The notes under the pieces were generated by a model. That model saw only the letters and a program-made list of their open reading frames with translations, did not search any database and was not told the DNA's origin. A stretch of 64,000 nt of DNA, taken from an uncultured Prevotellaceae bacterium (GTDB lineage: Bacteria; Bacteroidota; Bacteroidia; Bacteroidales; UBA3663). A program made the translations under genes and the position numbers. This document shows positions 35,967 to 44,798 of the stretch, piece by piece; within the stretch, counting starts at the first letter, position 1, and each line of letters starts with the position of its first letter. Location of the stretch: assembly GCA_900319235.1 (NCBI GenBank), contig ONNR01000003.1:124001-188000 (forward strand). Reading direction: 5' to 3'.

Positions 35967-37841
35967 ATGGATATCATCCATCTTCTTCCCGATTCAGTTG
36001 CCAATCAGATAGCCGCTGGCGAAGTGGTGCAGCGACCTGCGAGCGTTGTCAAGGAACTCCTTGAGAACAGCATCGACGCACATGCCACCGAGATACAGGT
36101 TGTGTTGCGCGAGGCGGGTCGTGAACTCATCCAGGTCATCGACAACGGCATCGGAATGAGTCCTGCCGATGCTCGAATGGCTTTCGAGAAGCACGCCACC
36201 TCGAAGATTCAGCAGGCTGCCGACCTCTTCGACCTTCATACGATGGGTTTCCGAGGCGAAGCCCTGGCGTCGGTGGCTGCTGTCGCCGAGGTCGAACTGC
36301 GTACACGTCGCCGCGACGATGAGGCTGGCGTCCTGATTGCCTTGGCTGGAAGCCAGGTGCAGCGCCAGGAGTCCTGTGCATGCCCCGCGGGAGCCAATTT
36401 CCAGGTGCGTAATCTCTTTTATAATGTGCCAGCTCGAAGGAAGTTCCTCAAAAGCAACCAGACCGAGCTTTCGAACATCATGCAGGAGATACAGCACGTG
36501 GCTCTGGCGCATCCCCAGGTCGAGATCACGGTGACGCACAACGATGCGGTGATACTGCAACTCACTGCCGGCTCGCACAAACAGCGCATCGTGCAGCTTT
36601 TCAGCAAGAGCCTTTCGCAGCAACTGCTGCCCCTCCAGGTCGAGAACGACCTGATGGATATATCGGGTTTCGTGGGTGCTCCCGAAGGTGCTCGAAAGAA
36701 GGGTGCCTTGCAGTTCTTCTTCGTCAATGGCCGTTTCATGAAGCACCCCTATTTCCACAAGGCGGTGCTCGAATGTTTCCAGGACCTGATTCCCGAAGGG
36801 ACGCAACCCAACTACTTCATCTACTTGCAGGTCGATCCGCAAAGCATCGATGTCAATATCCACCCGACAAAGACCGAGATCAAGTTCGAGAACGAGTCGG
36901 CACGCTGGCACATCCTGATGGCTACCATCCGTGAGGCTTTGGGCAAATACAATGCCGTGCCGACCATCGATTTCGACCAGGCTGATGCACCCGAAGTGGA
37001 GCCGCAGTACTTGCCTGGACGTACATCGACTAGCGAACCCCGTCCCCGTTTTGACGACTATAATCCTTTCCGTCAGCAGCCTGCTGCGCATTGGGAGTCG
37101 CTCTACGAAGACTTCCGCAAGGAGGAAGCTCAGGGCGAGGAACTGCCTTCGAGGATGGAGAGCACGTTGCCTTCGCGTTTTGACCAAAGGAGCATTCCTG
37201 TCGACGAAGGCATGGAACTGCCCAGCGCCATGGATCTGATGAGTGGCCTTTCCGACGACGAGAAGCCGCAATCCACCAAACGTGTGCAGTATCTGCAGGT
37301 CGGCAACCGCTACATTGTCGGCAATACACGCGGCGGGATGCTGCTCATCGACCAGCATCGTGCCCACTTGTGCATCCTCTACGACCGTTATCACACGCAG
37401 ATAAGCAATCGCCAGGGTTTGACCCAACATGAACTCTTCCCCGAGATGATCGAGGTGTCGCCGGCCGACGAGCCGCATTTGCAGGCCATCCTTCCCGAAC
37501 TCAGTTATCTTGGCTTCGAGCTCGACAACCTCGGAGGGGGCAGTTATGCCGTCAATGGCAAGCCTGCTTCGCTCGATAGTTCGGTCAATATCCACGAGCT
37601 TATGCTCCAGATGATTGAGGCAGCTCGCGAGGAGGTTCATGGCGTGGGTGAAGACCTCGACCGCCGTCTTGCCCTGCGTCTCGCCAAGGCACAGGCCATC
37701 CCCTACGGACGTCAGATAGGGGAGGAGGAGATGCAGCAGCTCGTCGAGACCCTGCTGGCATTGCCCGAACATCAGATGACCCCCGATGGGCATCCTGTGA
37801 TGACGTTGGTGTCCAACGATGAGTTGGCTTCACATTTGTAA
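35967..37841 (+). CDS. mutL: DNA mismatch repair protein MutL (624 aa)
   Basis: The N-terminal GHKL ATPase is complete: ELLENSIDAHATEI, DNGIGMSP, FEKHATSKI and GFRGEALASVAAV, followed by the DVNIHPTKTEIKF strand. An acidic linker of about 100 residues leads to the C-terminal dimerisation domain. There the usual endonuclease motif DQHAxxExxxxE reads DQHRAHLCILYD, so both Glu positions are changed and nicking is doubtful. It works with MutS to couple mismatch recognition to strand removal. It lies 8 bases after the small membrane protein gene. Confidence 0.96.
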   Translation: MDIIHLLPDSVANQIAAGEVVQRPASVVKELLENSIDAHATEIQVVLREAGRELIQVIDNGIGMSPADARMAFEKHATSKIQQAADLFDLHTMGFRGEALASVAAVAEVELRTRRRDDEAGVLIALAGSQVQRQESCACPAGANFQVRNLFYNVPARRKFLKSNQTELSNIMQEIQHVALAHPQVEITVTHNDAVILQLTAGSHKQRIVQLFSKSLSQQLLPLQVENDLMDISGFVGAPEGARKKGALQFFFVNGRFMKHPYFHKAVLECFQDLIPEGTQPNYFIYLQVDPQSIDVNIHPTKTEIKFENESARWHILMATIREALGKYNAVPTIDFDQADAPEVEPQYLPGRTSTSEPRPRFDDYNPFRQQPAAHWESLYEDFRKEEAQGEELPSRMESTLPSRFDQRSIPVDEGMELPSAMDLMSGLSDDEKPQSTKRVQYLQVGNRYIVGNTRGGMLLIDQHRAHLCILYDRYHTQISNRQGLTQHELFPEMIEVSPADEPHLQAILPELSYLGFELDNLGGGSYAVNGKPASLDSSVNIHELMLQMIEAAREEVHGVGEDLDRRLALRLAKAQAIPYGRQIGEEEMQQLVETLLALPEHQMTPDGHPVMTLVSNDELASHL

Positions 37842-37859
37842 ATAGAAATAACAATATAT

Positions 37860-38681
37860 ATGAAATACGGTATTTGTCTCCAACCTTATATCCCTATGCG
37901 TGCCTCGGCTGCCGAACAGTCCGAGATGACCAATCAGCTCATTTTCGGTGATACCTTCCAGATCCTCGAGGAGATTCCGCGCTGGTACCGCGTCATTCGC
38001 GACTGCGACAACTACGAAGGCTGGATCGACTGGAAGACGGCCACCCTGATCGATCAGATCGAGTATCGTCGTTTCCTCGATCTCACTCCCGAAGCACCTT
38101 TGCTTCGCCAGCCCTTCAATCCCGTGCAGCGCACCGAGCATGGTCAGTCGGGTTCTGCCCATCTGTCGTGGGGCAGCCGCATCTTCGACCTCGACGAGAC
38201 GGGCATCACCTTCCGCATGCATGGCATTCGTTTCGATGTGCCGTCGATGAGCTATGTGCAGCCTGTTCACGCCAGTTCGATGTCGCGCAAGGCCTTGACC
38301 AAGTATGTCATCCAGCAGGCACAGATGCTCCTCAACACGCCTTATCTCTGGGGCGGCGTTTCGGCAGGTGGTGTCGATTGTTCGGGCTTTATCCAGACGC
38401 TCTTCCGCTTCATCGGCATCGATATGCCGCGCAATGCTTCGCAGCAGGCATTGAAGGGCAAGGAGGTCAGCTTCGAAGAGCGTGAGGCTGGCGACCTGGC
38501 ATTCTTTACGATGGATTCCGAGACCAACAAGATCTCGCATGTGGGTCTGGTGGCCGACAATGGACGTGTCCTTCACGTGAGCGGTTTCCTCCACTACGAC
38601 GAACTACGTCCCGAGGGCATCTGGAACATCCAGCGCAAGGAGATGTCGCATTCATTGGTTTGTATTAAGCGTTACTTCTGA
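37860..38681 (+). CDS. NlpC/P60 cell-wall peptidase with SH3-like domains (273 aa)
   Basis: Residues about 1-60 and 65-125 are bacterial SH3-like modules (YEGWIDWKTATL). The C40 peptidase domain has the catalytic Cys174 in GGVDCSGFI, His227 in KISHVGLV and a third polar residue near LHVSG. Such enzymes cut between D-Glu and the diamino acid in peptidoglycan stem peptides. No signal peptide is seen, as with other Bacteroidales members that trim imported muropeptides in the cytoplasm. Its stop overlaps the murF start by one base, which suits a link to wall recycling. Confidence 0.92.
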   Translation: MKYGICLQPYIPMRASAAEQSEMTNQLIFGDTFQILEEIPRWYRVIRDCDNYEGWIDWKTATLIDQIEYRRFLDLTPEAPLLRQPFNPVQRTEHGQSGSAHLSWGSRIFDLDETGITFRMHGIRFDVPSMSYVQPVHASSMSRKALTKYVIQQAQMLLNTPYLWGGVSAGGVDCSGFIQTLFRFIGIDMPRNASQQALKGKEVSFEEREAGDLAFFTMDSETNKISHVGLVADNGRVLHVSGFLHYDELRPEGIWNIQRKEMSHSLVCIKRYF

Positions 38682-40042
38682 TGGAAAACAGTCTGATTGA
38701 GCAATTATACGAGGCTTATCTCGCGCATCCCAGCATCACCACCGATAGCCGCAAGGTCGAGCCGGGGCAGATCTTCTTTGCTTTGAAGGGCGAGCGTTTC
38801 GATGGCAATGCCTATGTGGATGAGGTGCTTGCAAAGGGTGCTTCGCTTGCTGTCATCGATGATGCAAGCCGCAGTAAGGAGGGAACGTTCCTCGTGCCCG
38901 ATGTCCTCACCGCACTCCAGCAGTTGGCTGCCCATCATCGCAAGCAGTTCCGCAACTGGCAACGTCCCGTCAAGGTCATTGGCATCACCGGAACGAATGG
39001 CAAGACCACGACCAAGGAACTGATTCGCACGGTGCTTGGTCGAAAGTTCAACGTGCTGGCCACCGAAGGCAATCTGAACAATCAGATTGGCGTGCCTTTG
39101 ACCCTCCTCAGGGTTAAGCCCGAGCACGAACTTGCTATCGTCGAGATGGGTGCCAATCACCCGATGGACATTGCCGAACTTTGCGCCATTGTTCATCCCG
39201 ATTTCGGACTCATCACCAATGTCGGCAAGGCGCATCTGCTGGGTTTTGGTTCGCTCGAAGGCGTCATTGCTGCCAAGACGGAACTCTACAAGAGTGTGGC
39301 TGCCGATGGCGGCATGATCTTCATCGATTCTTTCAACCGCGACCTGCTGAACAAGGCCATCACCTATGGCGTCCAGTGCCGACCCTATCTGCCTGGCACA
39401 GTGGACGATTGCTCGCCTTACCTCACGCTCAGCATCTACGACACCGAGGCTCCCGAGCCGATTCAGGTGCATACCCATCTCATCGGCAGTTACAATGCCA
39501 TCAACTGTCTGGCTGCCGCCACCGTTGGTCGCTTCTTCGGCGTGTCCATCGAAGAGGTCGGCAAGGCCATCGAGAGTTACGAGCCGCAGAACATGCGCAG
39601 CCAGCTTGTCGATCTTGGCTATGGCAACCAGCTCATCATGGATGCCTACAATGCCAATGCGACGTCGATGCATGCTGCCTTGTCGTCGTTCAAGATGAAC
39701 AATGCGCCTCACAAGAGCGTCATCCTTGGCGATATGCGCGAACTGGGCGACGAGTCGCAGAAGGAACATGGCAATGTCCTCAACTACCTCTTCACTTCGG
39801 GTATCGAGCTCGATATGATTGTGCTTGTGGGCAAGGAGTTCTGCAAGGCATTCAAGACATGGGGCATGACCTACGCCAAGCAGCATCCCATGAATGTGCG
39901 TTGCTTCGACAATGTGCAGGACCTCATCGACGATGGTTCAACCCTCGGCAACATGGGTGGAACAATCCTCGTGAAGGGTAGCCGCTCCATGCAGCTCGAA
40001 AAGGCTGCCGAAGCTATCAAGAACATTTTCATAAATAAATAA
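38681..40042 (+). CDS. murF: UDP-MurNAc-tripeptide--D-Ala-D-Ala ligase MurF (453 aa)
   Basis: The N-terminal substrate-binding domain begins TDSRKVEPGQIFFALKGERF. The ATP loop is GITGTNGKTTTKEL (about residues 106-119), and the Mur ligase central and C-terminal domains follow (AIVEMGANHPMDIAEL, IMDAYNANATSMHAAL, LGDMRELG). It joins D-Ala-D-Ala to the wall precursor in the cytoplasm. Start codon overlaps the upstream stop (TGATG), so translation is coupled. Confidence 0.97.
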   Translation: MENSLIEQLYEAYLAHPSITTDSRKVEPGQIFFALKGERFDGNAYVDEVLAKGASLAVIDDASRSKEGTFLVPDVLTALQQLAAHHRKQFRNWQRPVKVIGITGTNGKTTTKELIRTVLGRKFNVLATEGNLNNQIGVPLTLLRVKPEHELAIVEMGANHPMDIAELCAIVHPDFGLITNVGKAHLLGFGSLEGVIAAKTELYKSVAADGGMIFIDSFNRDLLNKAITYGVQCRPYLPGTVDDCSPYLTLSIYDTEAPEPIQVHTHLIGSYNAINCLAAATVGRFFGVSIEEVGKAIESYEPQNMRSQLVDLGYGNQLIMDAYNANATSMHAALSSFKMNNAPHKSVILGDMRELGDESQKEHGNVLNYLFTSGIELDMIVLVGKEFCKAFKTWGMTYAKQHPMNVRCFDNVQDLIDDGSTLGNMGGTILVKGSRSMQLEKAAEAIKNIFINK

Positions 40043-40044
40043 TT

Positions 40045-40698
40045 GTGAAACTCTATCTTTTTCGTCACGGACAGACCGACTGGAACAAGGCACATCGCTT
40101 CCAGGGCCATATCGATATCCCGCTCAATGAATATGGGCGTGAACTGGCACGCATCACGGCTCGCAACTGGCCCATTGTTCCCTACGATCGTGTCTATTGC
40201 TCTCCGCTCATCCGTGCTGTCGAGACGGCGCAGATCATTCTCGATGGCCGCCCCGAGAAGGAGATGATCAAGACCGACCCGCGCATCATCGAATTTGGTT
40301 TCGGTCCATGCGAGGGACATAACATCGATGAGGCAGCCGGCGATCCGCAGAACCCGATGTACAACCTGCTGCATCATCCCGAGAAGTATAATCCTACCAA
40401 TGGCGCCGAGTCGTTCTACGACCTTGTCGATAGGGCAGGAGCATTCCTCCGTGACGAGATCCTTCCCCTCGAACAGCAGGGCATCGAGAACGTCCTTGTC
40501 GTGGCGCATGGTGCCTTGATACGTGGCGTTGTTTGTGCTGCCGGCAAGAAGGAGATTCGCGACTTCTGGCAATGTCCCTATTATAATTGCAGCCTCACCA
40601 CGCTCGACATCACCCACGGCGAAATCACCCTCGAACGCGAGGCTGAAGTCTTCTACGACGCCTCCGGCAGTTTCGGCGGATTCACCACAAGGAAATAA
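40045..40698 (+). CDS. Histidine phosphatase of the phosphoglycerate mutase family (217 aa)
   Basis: The start is GTG, 2 bases after the murF stop. The phospho-acceptor His8 lies in LFRHGQTDWN and the second His155 in VVAHGALIRG, with the acidic FGFGPCEGHNIDE segment between. These enzymes remove phosphate from small substrates such as sugar phosphates or cobalamin and nucleotide precursors; the substrate is not readable here. It is the last gene of the long operon; a GGCAGCCA/TGGCTGCC hairpin follows at 40722-40742. Confidence 0.9.
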   Translation: MKLYLFRHGQTDWNKAHRFQGHIDIPLNEYGRELARITARNWPIVPYDRVYCSPLIRAVETAQIILDGRPEKEMIKTDPRIIEFGFGPCEGHNIDEAAGDPQNPMYNLLHHPEKYNPTNGAESFYDLVDRAGAFLRDEILPLEQQGIENVLVVAHGALIRGVVCAAGKKEIRDFWQCPYYNCSLTTLDITHGEITLEREAEVFYDASGSFGGFTTRK

Positions 40699-40744
40699 GC
40701 CCCCCTCATCCCCCGTTCCCGCGGCAGCCATGTTTGGCTGCCCT

Positions 40745-40800
40745 CTTCACCCCTCTTTACCCCTCTTAACCCCTCTTAACCTTTCTTAACCTCCTTATAC
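40745..40800. repeat. Short tandem words CCCCTCTTAA upstream of the GH95 gene
   Basis: Five imperfect copies of CCCCTCTTAA-like words (variants CCCTCTTTAC, CTTTCTTAAC) run from about 40745 to 40800, directly after a GGCAGCCA/TGGCTGCC hairpin. No promoter box was found in it. It resembles the other word-repeat stretches between genes in this window but lacks a full second arm. Confidence 0.6.
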
Positions 40801-40808
40801 CCCCACAC

Positions 40809-43169
40809 ATGAAGAACCTATCCTCCCTTTTCCTGACCCTGTCCCTGCTCGCCGTCGTCGCAGCAGGCGAGGCGCAACGTCTGCCACTCCAGAACCATAA
40901 TCTGATGTGGTACGACCGTCCTGCCGTGCTTTGGACCGAAGCCCTTCCCCTTGGCGATGGCCGATTGGGAGCCATGATGTTCGGCAACCCTTTGCAGGAA
41001 CATCTGCAACTCAACGAGGAAACCATTTGGGCAGGCAATCCCAACAACAACTACAATCCCGAGGCTGCCGAGTGGATTCCCAGGATTCGCCAACTGGTGT
41101 TCGAAGGACGTTATCGCGAGGCGCAGGACCTTTGCACGCGCTACGTCAAGTCGCCCACCAACCAGGGTATGCCCTATCAGCCTTTCGGCGACTTGCTCGT
41201 CAACTTCAACGGCCAACTCGACTATACCAACTATCGTCGTTCACTCGACCTCGACAGCGCTTTGGCGGTGGTCGAATATGACGTCAACGATGTGCACTTC
41301 CGTCGCGAGTGCTTCACTTCGTTTGCCGACAGCGTCGTCATCCTTCATCTGACAGCCTCTCGTCCCGGCCAGCTCAGTTTCACGGCCACCATGACCACCC
41401 CGCAGCAGGACAGTCGTCTCAACGATGCCCCCGAAGGCATCACCCTGCATGGTATGACGGGCGGACATGAGAAGCTGGGCAGTCGTCTGCGCTACTTCGG
41501 CCGTGCCGTGGTGAAGAATCGTGGCGGCAGTCAGACCATCCGTCATGGCATCATCACCGTCGAAGGTGCCGACGAAGCCACCATCTACGTGTCCATTGCC
41601 ACCGCCTTCCAGAACTATCGTTCAATCAAGGGCGACGAGCGTGCCCGCTCAGCCAATCAGATGCAACTTGCTCTCCGTAAGGACTATGCCACGGCACGTG
41701 CCCAGCATATCGAGGCTTATCAGACCTTGGCCAATCGCAATACGCTGTGGCTCGGTGACGACCTATATGCCGACCGCACCACCGTTGATCGTCTGCGCGA
41801 TTTCGGCAAGACGCACGACAAGCATCTCGTGGCGATGTACTATCGCTTCGGACGTTACCTCCTCATCTCCTCCTCGCAGCCTGGTGGACAGCCTGCCAAT
41901 TTGCAGGGCATCTGGAACGACAAGATGCTCCCCTCGTGGGACAGCAAATACACCTGCAACATCAACCTCGAGATGAACTATTGGCCCTCGGAGGTCTGCA
42001 ATCTCTCCGAACTCAACGAGCCCCTCTTCCGACTGATACGCGAAGTGAGCCAGACGGGACGCGATGCGGCACGTGTGATGTATGGCGTGCGCGACACCAC
42101 GGCGTGGGTGCTGCATCACAACACCGACCTCTGGCGCATCACCGGTGCCGTCGATAATGCTCCTTCGGGTATGTGGATGTCGGGTGGTGCTTGGCTCTGC
42201 ACGCACCTTTGGCAGCATTATCTCTATACGCTCGACCTCGATTTCCTGCGCGAATGGTATCCCGTGATGAAGGGTGCCGCAAGTTTCTTCGACGAGACGA
42301 TGGTCTATGAACCCCTCCATCATTATCTCGTGGTTTGTCCCACCAATTCGCCCGAAAACGCACCCCAGGGACACGATGCCACCACGGTGGCAGGTTGCAC
42401 CATGGACAGCCAGCTCATCGGCGACCTTTGGGACGAAGTGGCTCAGGCAGCACGTCTGCTGGGCGATGTCGCTACGGCCGAACATTATGAGGCACGCGTC
42501 AAGGAACTCGCTCCCATGCAGATAGGTTCGTGGGGACAGTTGCAGGAATGGGTCGAGGATTGGGACAATCCCGCCGACGACCATCGTCATGTGAGTCATC
42601 TCTACGGCCTTTTCCCCAGCAATCGCATTTCGGCACGCAATACGCCCGACCTCGCCAAGGCGGCACAGGTCAGCCTCGAACATCGTGGCGACATCTCGAC
42701 AGGTTGGGCAATGGGCTGGCGTGTCTGCCTGTGGGCTCGTCTGCTCGATGGCAACCATGCCTACAAGCTCATCGAGAACCAGTTGAGTCTGACGCACGAA
42801 CGCGATGTGTCGTACGAACCCAAGCTGGGCGGCGGCACCTACGCCAACCTCTTCGACGCTCATCCACCTTTCCAGATCGATGGCAATTTCGGTTGCACGG
42901 CAGGCATTGCCGAGATGCTGATGCAAAGCCAGGATCCTGTCATTCAGCTGCTCCCCGCTCTTCCCGACTATTGGAAGAAGGAAGGTCGCATCTCGGGACT
43001 CGTGGCCCGTGGCGGCTTCGTCATCGACATGGAGTGGCACGATGGCAAGGTCTCGCGCCTCGAAGTCACATCCCGCCTAGGAGGTCTGCTCCAAATCGCA
43101 GGCCCCGGCCTCAAAAAGACCATCAAGCGCCCGACGAAGGCCGGACAAAGCTATCTTCTGGTTAAATAA
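40809..43169 (+). CDS. Glycoside hydrolase family 95 alpha-L-fucosidase/alpha-L-galactosidase (786 aa)
   Basis: A signal peptide (LFLTLSLLAVVAAGEAQ) leads into the N-terminal beta domain (WTEALPLGDGRLGAMMFGNP and LNEETIWAG). The (alpha/alpha)6 barrel keeps the family 95 catalytic set by motif: Asn384 and Asn386 in TCNINLEMNYWP, Glu516 in PTNSPENAP and Asp691 in QIDGNFGCTAGIAEML. Family 95 inverts alpha-1,2-L-fucosidic bonds, and some Bacteroides members remove L-galactose from rhamnogalacturonan II. With GH140 next door the pectin role is more likely than host glycans. Confidence 0.94.
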   Translation: MKNLSSLFLTLSLLAVVAAGEAQRLPLQNHNLMWYDRPAVLWTEALPLGDGRLGAMMFGNPLQEHLQLNEETIWAGNPNNNYNPEAAEWIPRIRQLVFEGRYREAQDLCTRYVKSPTNQGMPYQPFGDLLVNFNGQLDYTNYRRSLDLDSALAVVEYDVNDVHFRRECFTSFADSVVILHLTASRPGQLSFTATMTTPQQDSRLNDAPEGITLHGMTGGHEKLGSRLRYFGRAVVKNRGGSQTIRHGIITVEGADEATIYVSIATAFQNYRSIKGDERARSANQMQLALRKDYATARAQHIEAYQTLANRNTLWLGDDLYADRTTVDRLRDFGKTHDKHLVAMYYRFGRYLLISSSQPGGQPANLQGIWNDKMLPSWDSKYTCNINLEMNYWPSEVCNLSELNEPLFRLIREVSQTGRDAARVMYGVRDTTAWVLHHNTDLWRITGAVDNAPSGMWMSGGAWLCTHLWQHYLYTLDLDFLREWYPVMKGAASFFDETMVYEPLHHYLVVCPTNSPENAPQGHDATTVAGCTMDSQLIGDLWDEVAQAARLLGDVATAEHYEARVKELAPMQIGSWGQLQEWVEDWDNPADDHRHVSHLYGLFPSNRISARNTPDLAKAAQVSLEHRGDISTGWAMGWRVCLWARLLDGNHAYKLIENQLSLTHERDVSYEPKLGGGTYANLFDAHPPFQIDGNFGCTAGIAEMLMQSQDPVIQLLPALPDYWKKEGRISGLVARGGFVIDMEWHDGKVSRLEVTSRLGGLLQIAGPGLKKTIKRPTKAGQSYLLVK

Positions 43170-43246
43170 TAAGTATTTAGCCAAAATAATGATAACAATT
43201 AACGTTAATTCGCGATAATTCGTGTTTAAATAACCCACACACACTC

Positions 43247-44686
43247 ATGAAACGAACTCTTCTATCCCTCCTCCTTCTTTGCGCAAGCGTGGCAGTCTTT
43301 GCAGCGGCTCCATACGAGAAGCCCTGGACGCACGGTCGTCTGCAGGTCAGCGAAAACCATCTCTATCTCCAGCATGCCGACGGCACACCGTTCTTCTGGC
43401 AGGGCGAGACGGGCTGGCTGATGCCCGAGAAACTCAATCGCGCACAGGTCGGCTTCTACCTGACGCAGTGTGCCAACGCAGGATATAACGTCGTGCAGGT
43501 GCAGACGGTCAATGGCGTGCCCGCCTACAACGTCTATGGCCAGCCTTCGATGATTCCCAACAAGAAGGGCGATATGTTCGACTTCACGCCCTTCGACACC
43601 AAGGCTCAGCGCACCTTGCAGAATGCCTACACCTATTGGGATCACTTCGACTACATCTTCGACCAGGCCGAGCAACGTGGCATCTACATCGGTATGGTCT
43701 GCATCTGGGGCGGACTTGTCAAGGCAGGGCTGATAGACGTCCAGCAGGCAAAGGCCTATGGCAAGTTCCTCGCCGAGCGCTATGGCCATCGTCCCAATGT
43801 CGTCTGGATCATCGGTGGCGACCAGCGCGGCGACGTGAAGCCCGAGGTGTGGGAGGCTTTGGCCAACACCATTCGTCAGTACGACAAGAATCACCTTGTC
43901 ACCTATCATCCCTTTGGCCGCACCAGTTCGGTCACCTGGTGGAACGATGCCGAGTGGCTCGACTTCAATATGTTCCAGTCGGGACACCGTCGCTATGGCC
44001 AGCGTCGCGGCGATGGCGATACGTCCAACACTGCTGAGACCGAGGAGGACAACTGGCGCTATGTCGAGGCTGCCCACCAGCTCCAGCCGCTCAAGCCCAT
44101 CCTCGATGCCGAACCTTCCTACGAACGCATTCCGCAGGGCTTGCACGACACCACCCAGCCCCAATGGCAGGCACAGGATTGTCGTCGCTATGCCTGGTGG
44201 AGCGTGCTGGCAGGCAGTTGCGGACATACCTACGGCAACAACGCCCTGATGCAGTTCTATCAGCCCGGCGATGGTCAGGCCTATGGCTGCACCACGCCCT
44301 GGTACGAGGCTGTCTATGACCCCGGCTTCCTGCAGATGCAGTATGTCAAGCGACTGATGCTCATGCTTCCCTATTTCGACCGTGTGGCCGACCAGAGCGT
44401 CCTTGTGGGCGAATATGGCAAGCGCTACGAGCGTCCCGTGGCAAGTCGTGGCAAGGATTATATCGTGGCATATACCTATGTGGGAGGTGCGCTCGATGTC
44501 GATCTGACCCGCATCTCAGGCAGTCAGAAGAAGGCGTGGTGGTATAGTCCTTCGACGGGCGAATTCCGCTTCATCGGTCAGTTTGCCGACAGCAAGTGCC
44601 AGCATTTTGCCCCCGATGCACCCTATGGCCCGGGCTATGACCAGGTATTGGTCATCGTCGATGCCTCGAAGGACTACATTCATTAA
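43247..44686 (+). CDS. GH140-type apiosidase-like enzyme (DUF4038; 479 aa)
   Basis: A signal peptide ends near VAVFAAAPYEK. The TIM barrel opens with LYLQHADGTPFFWQGETGW, the DUF4038 signature, and includes RPNVVWIIGGDQRGD with Asp192 and DAEPSYE with Glu289, whose spacing and context fit the acid pair described for the rhamnogalacturonan II apiosidase BT1012. A C-terminal small beta domain (about 395-479) ends the protein. It would cut apiosyl bonds that attach side chains to the galacturonan backbone. It follows GH95 by 77 bases. Confidence 0.87.
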   Translation: MKRTLLSLLLLCASVAVFAAAPYEKPWTHGRLQVSENHLYLQHADGTPFFWQGETGWLMPEKLNRAQVGFYLTQCANAGYNVVQVQTVNGVPAYNVYGQPSMIPNKKGDMFDFTPFDTKAQRTLQNAYTYWDHFDYIFDQAEQRGIYIGMVCIWGGLVKAGLIDVQQAKAYGKFLAERYGHRPNVVWIIGGDQRGDVKPEVWEALANTIRQYDKNHLVTYHPFGRTSSVTWWNDAEWLDFNMFQSGHRRYGQRRGDGDTSNTAETEEDNWRYVEAAHQLQPLKPILDAEPSYERIPQGLHDTTQPQWQAQDCRRYAWWSVLAGSCGHTYGNNALMQFYQPGDGQAYGCTTPWYEAVYDPGFLQMQYVKRLMLMLPYFDRVADQSVLVGEYGKRYERPVASRGKDYIVAYTYVGGALDVDLTRISGSQKKAWWYSPSTGEFRFIGQFADSKCQHFAPDAPYGPGYDQVLVIVDASKDYIH

Positions 44687-44695
44687 GCAGAGGCT

Positions 44696-44790
44696 TGTTT
44701 GAAAGGTTCGTAAAATTCGAAAGGTTCGAAAGGTTGCTCCCTTCGGTCGTGTCCGAGGGAAGCGAAAGGTTCGAAGGGTCAAAACTTAGA
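44696..44790. repeat. Intergenic GAAAGGTTCG word repeats with small hairpin
   Basis: The word GAAAGGTTCG recurs three times (with AAATTCGAAAGG variants) between the GH140 stop and the comEC-like start, and flanks an imperfect hairpin GCTCCCTTCGG...CCGAGGGAAGC. Nothing else is seen in this 112-base gap. Confidence 0.6.
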
Positions 44791-44798
44791 ATGTCCAT

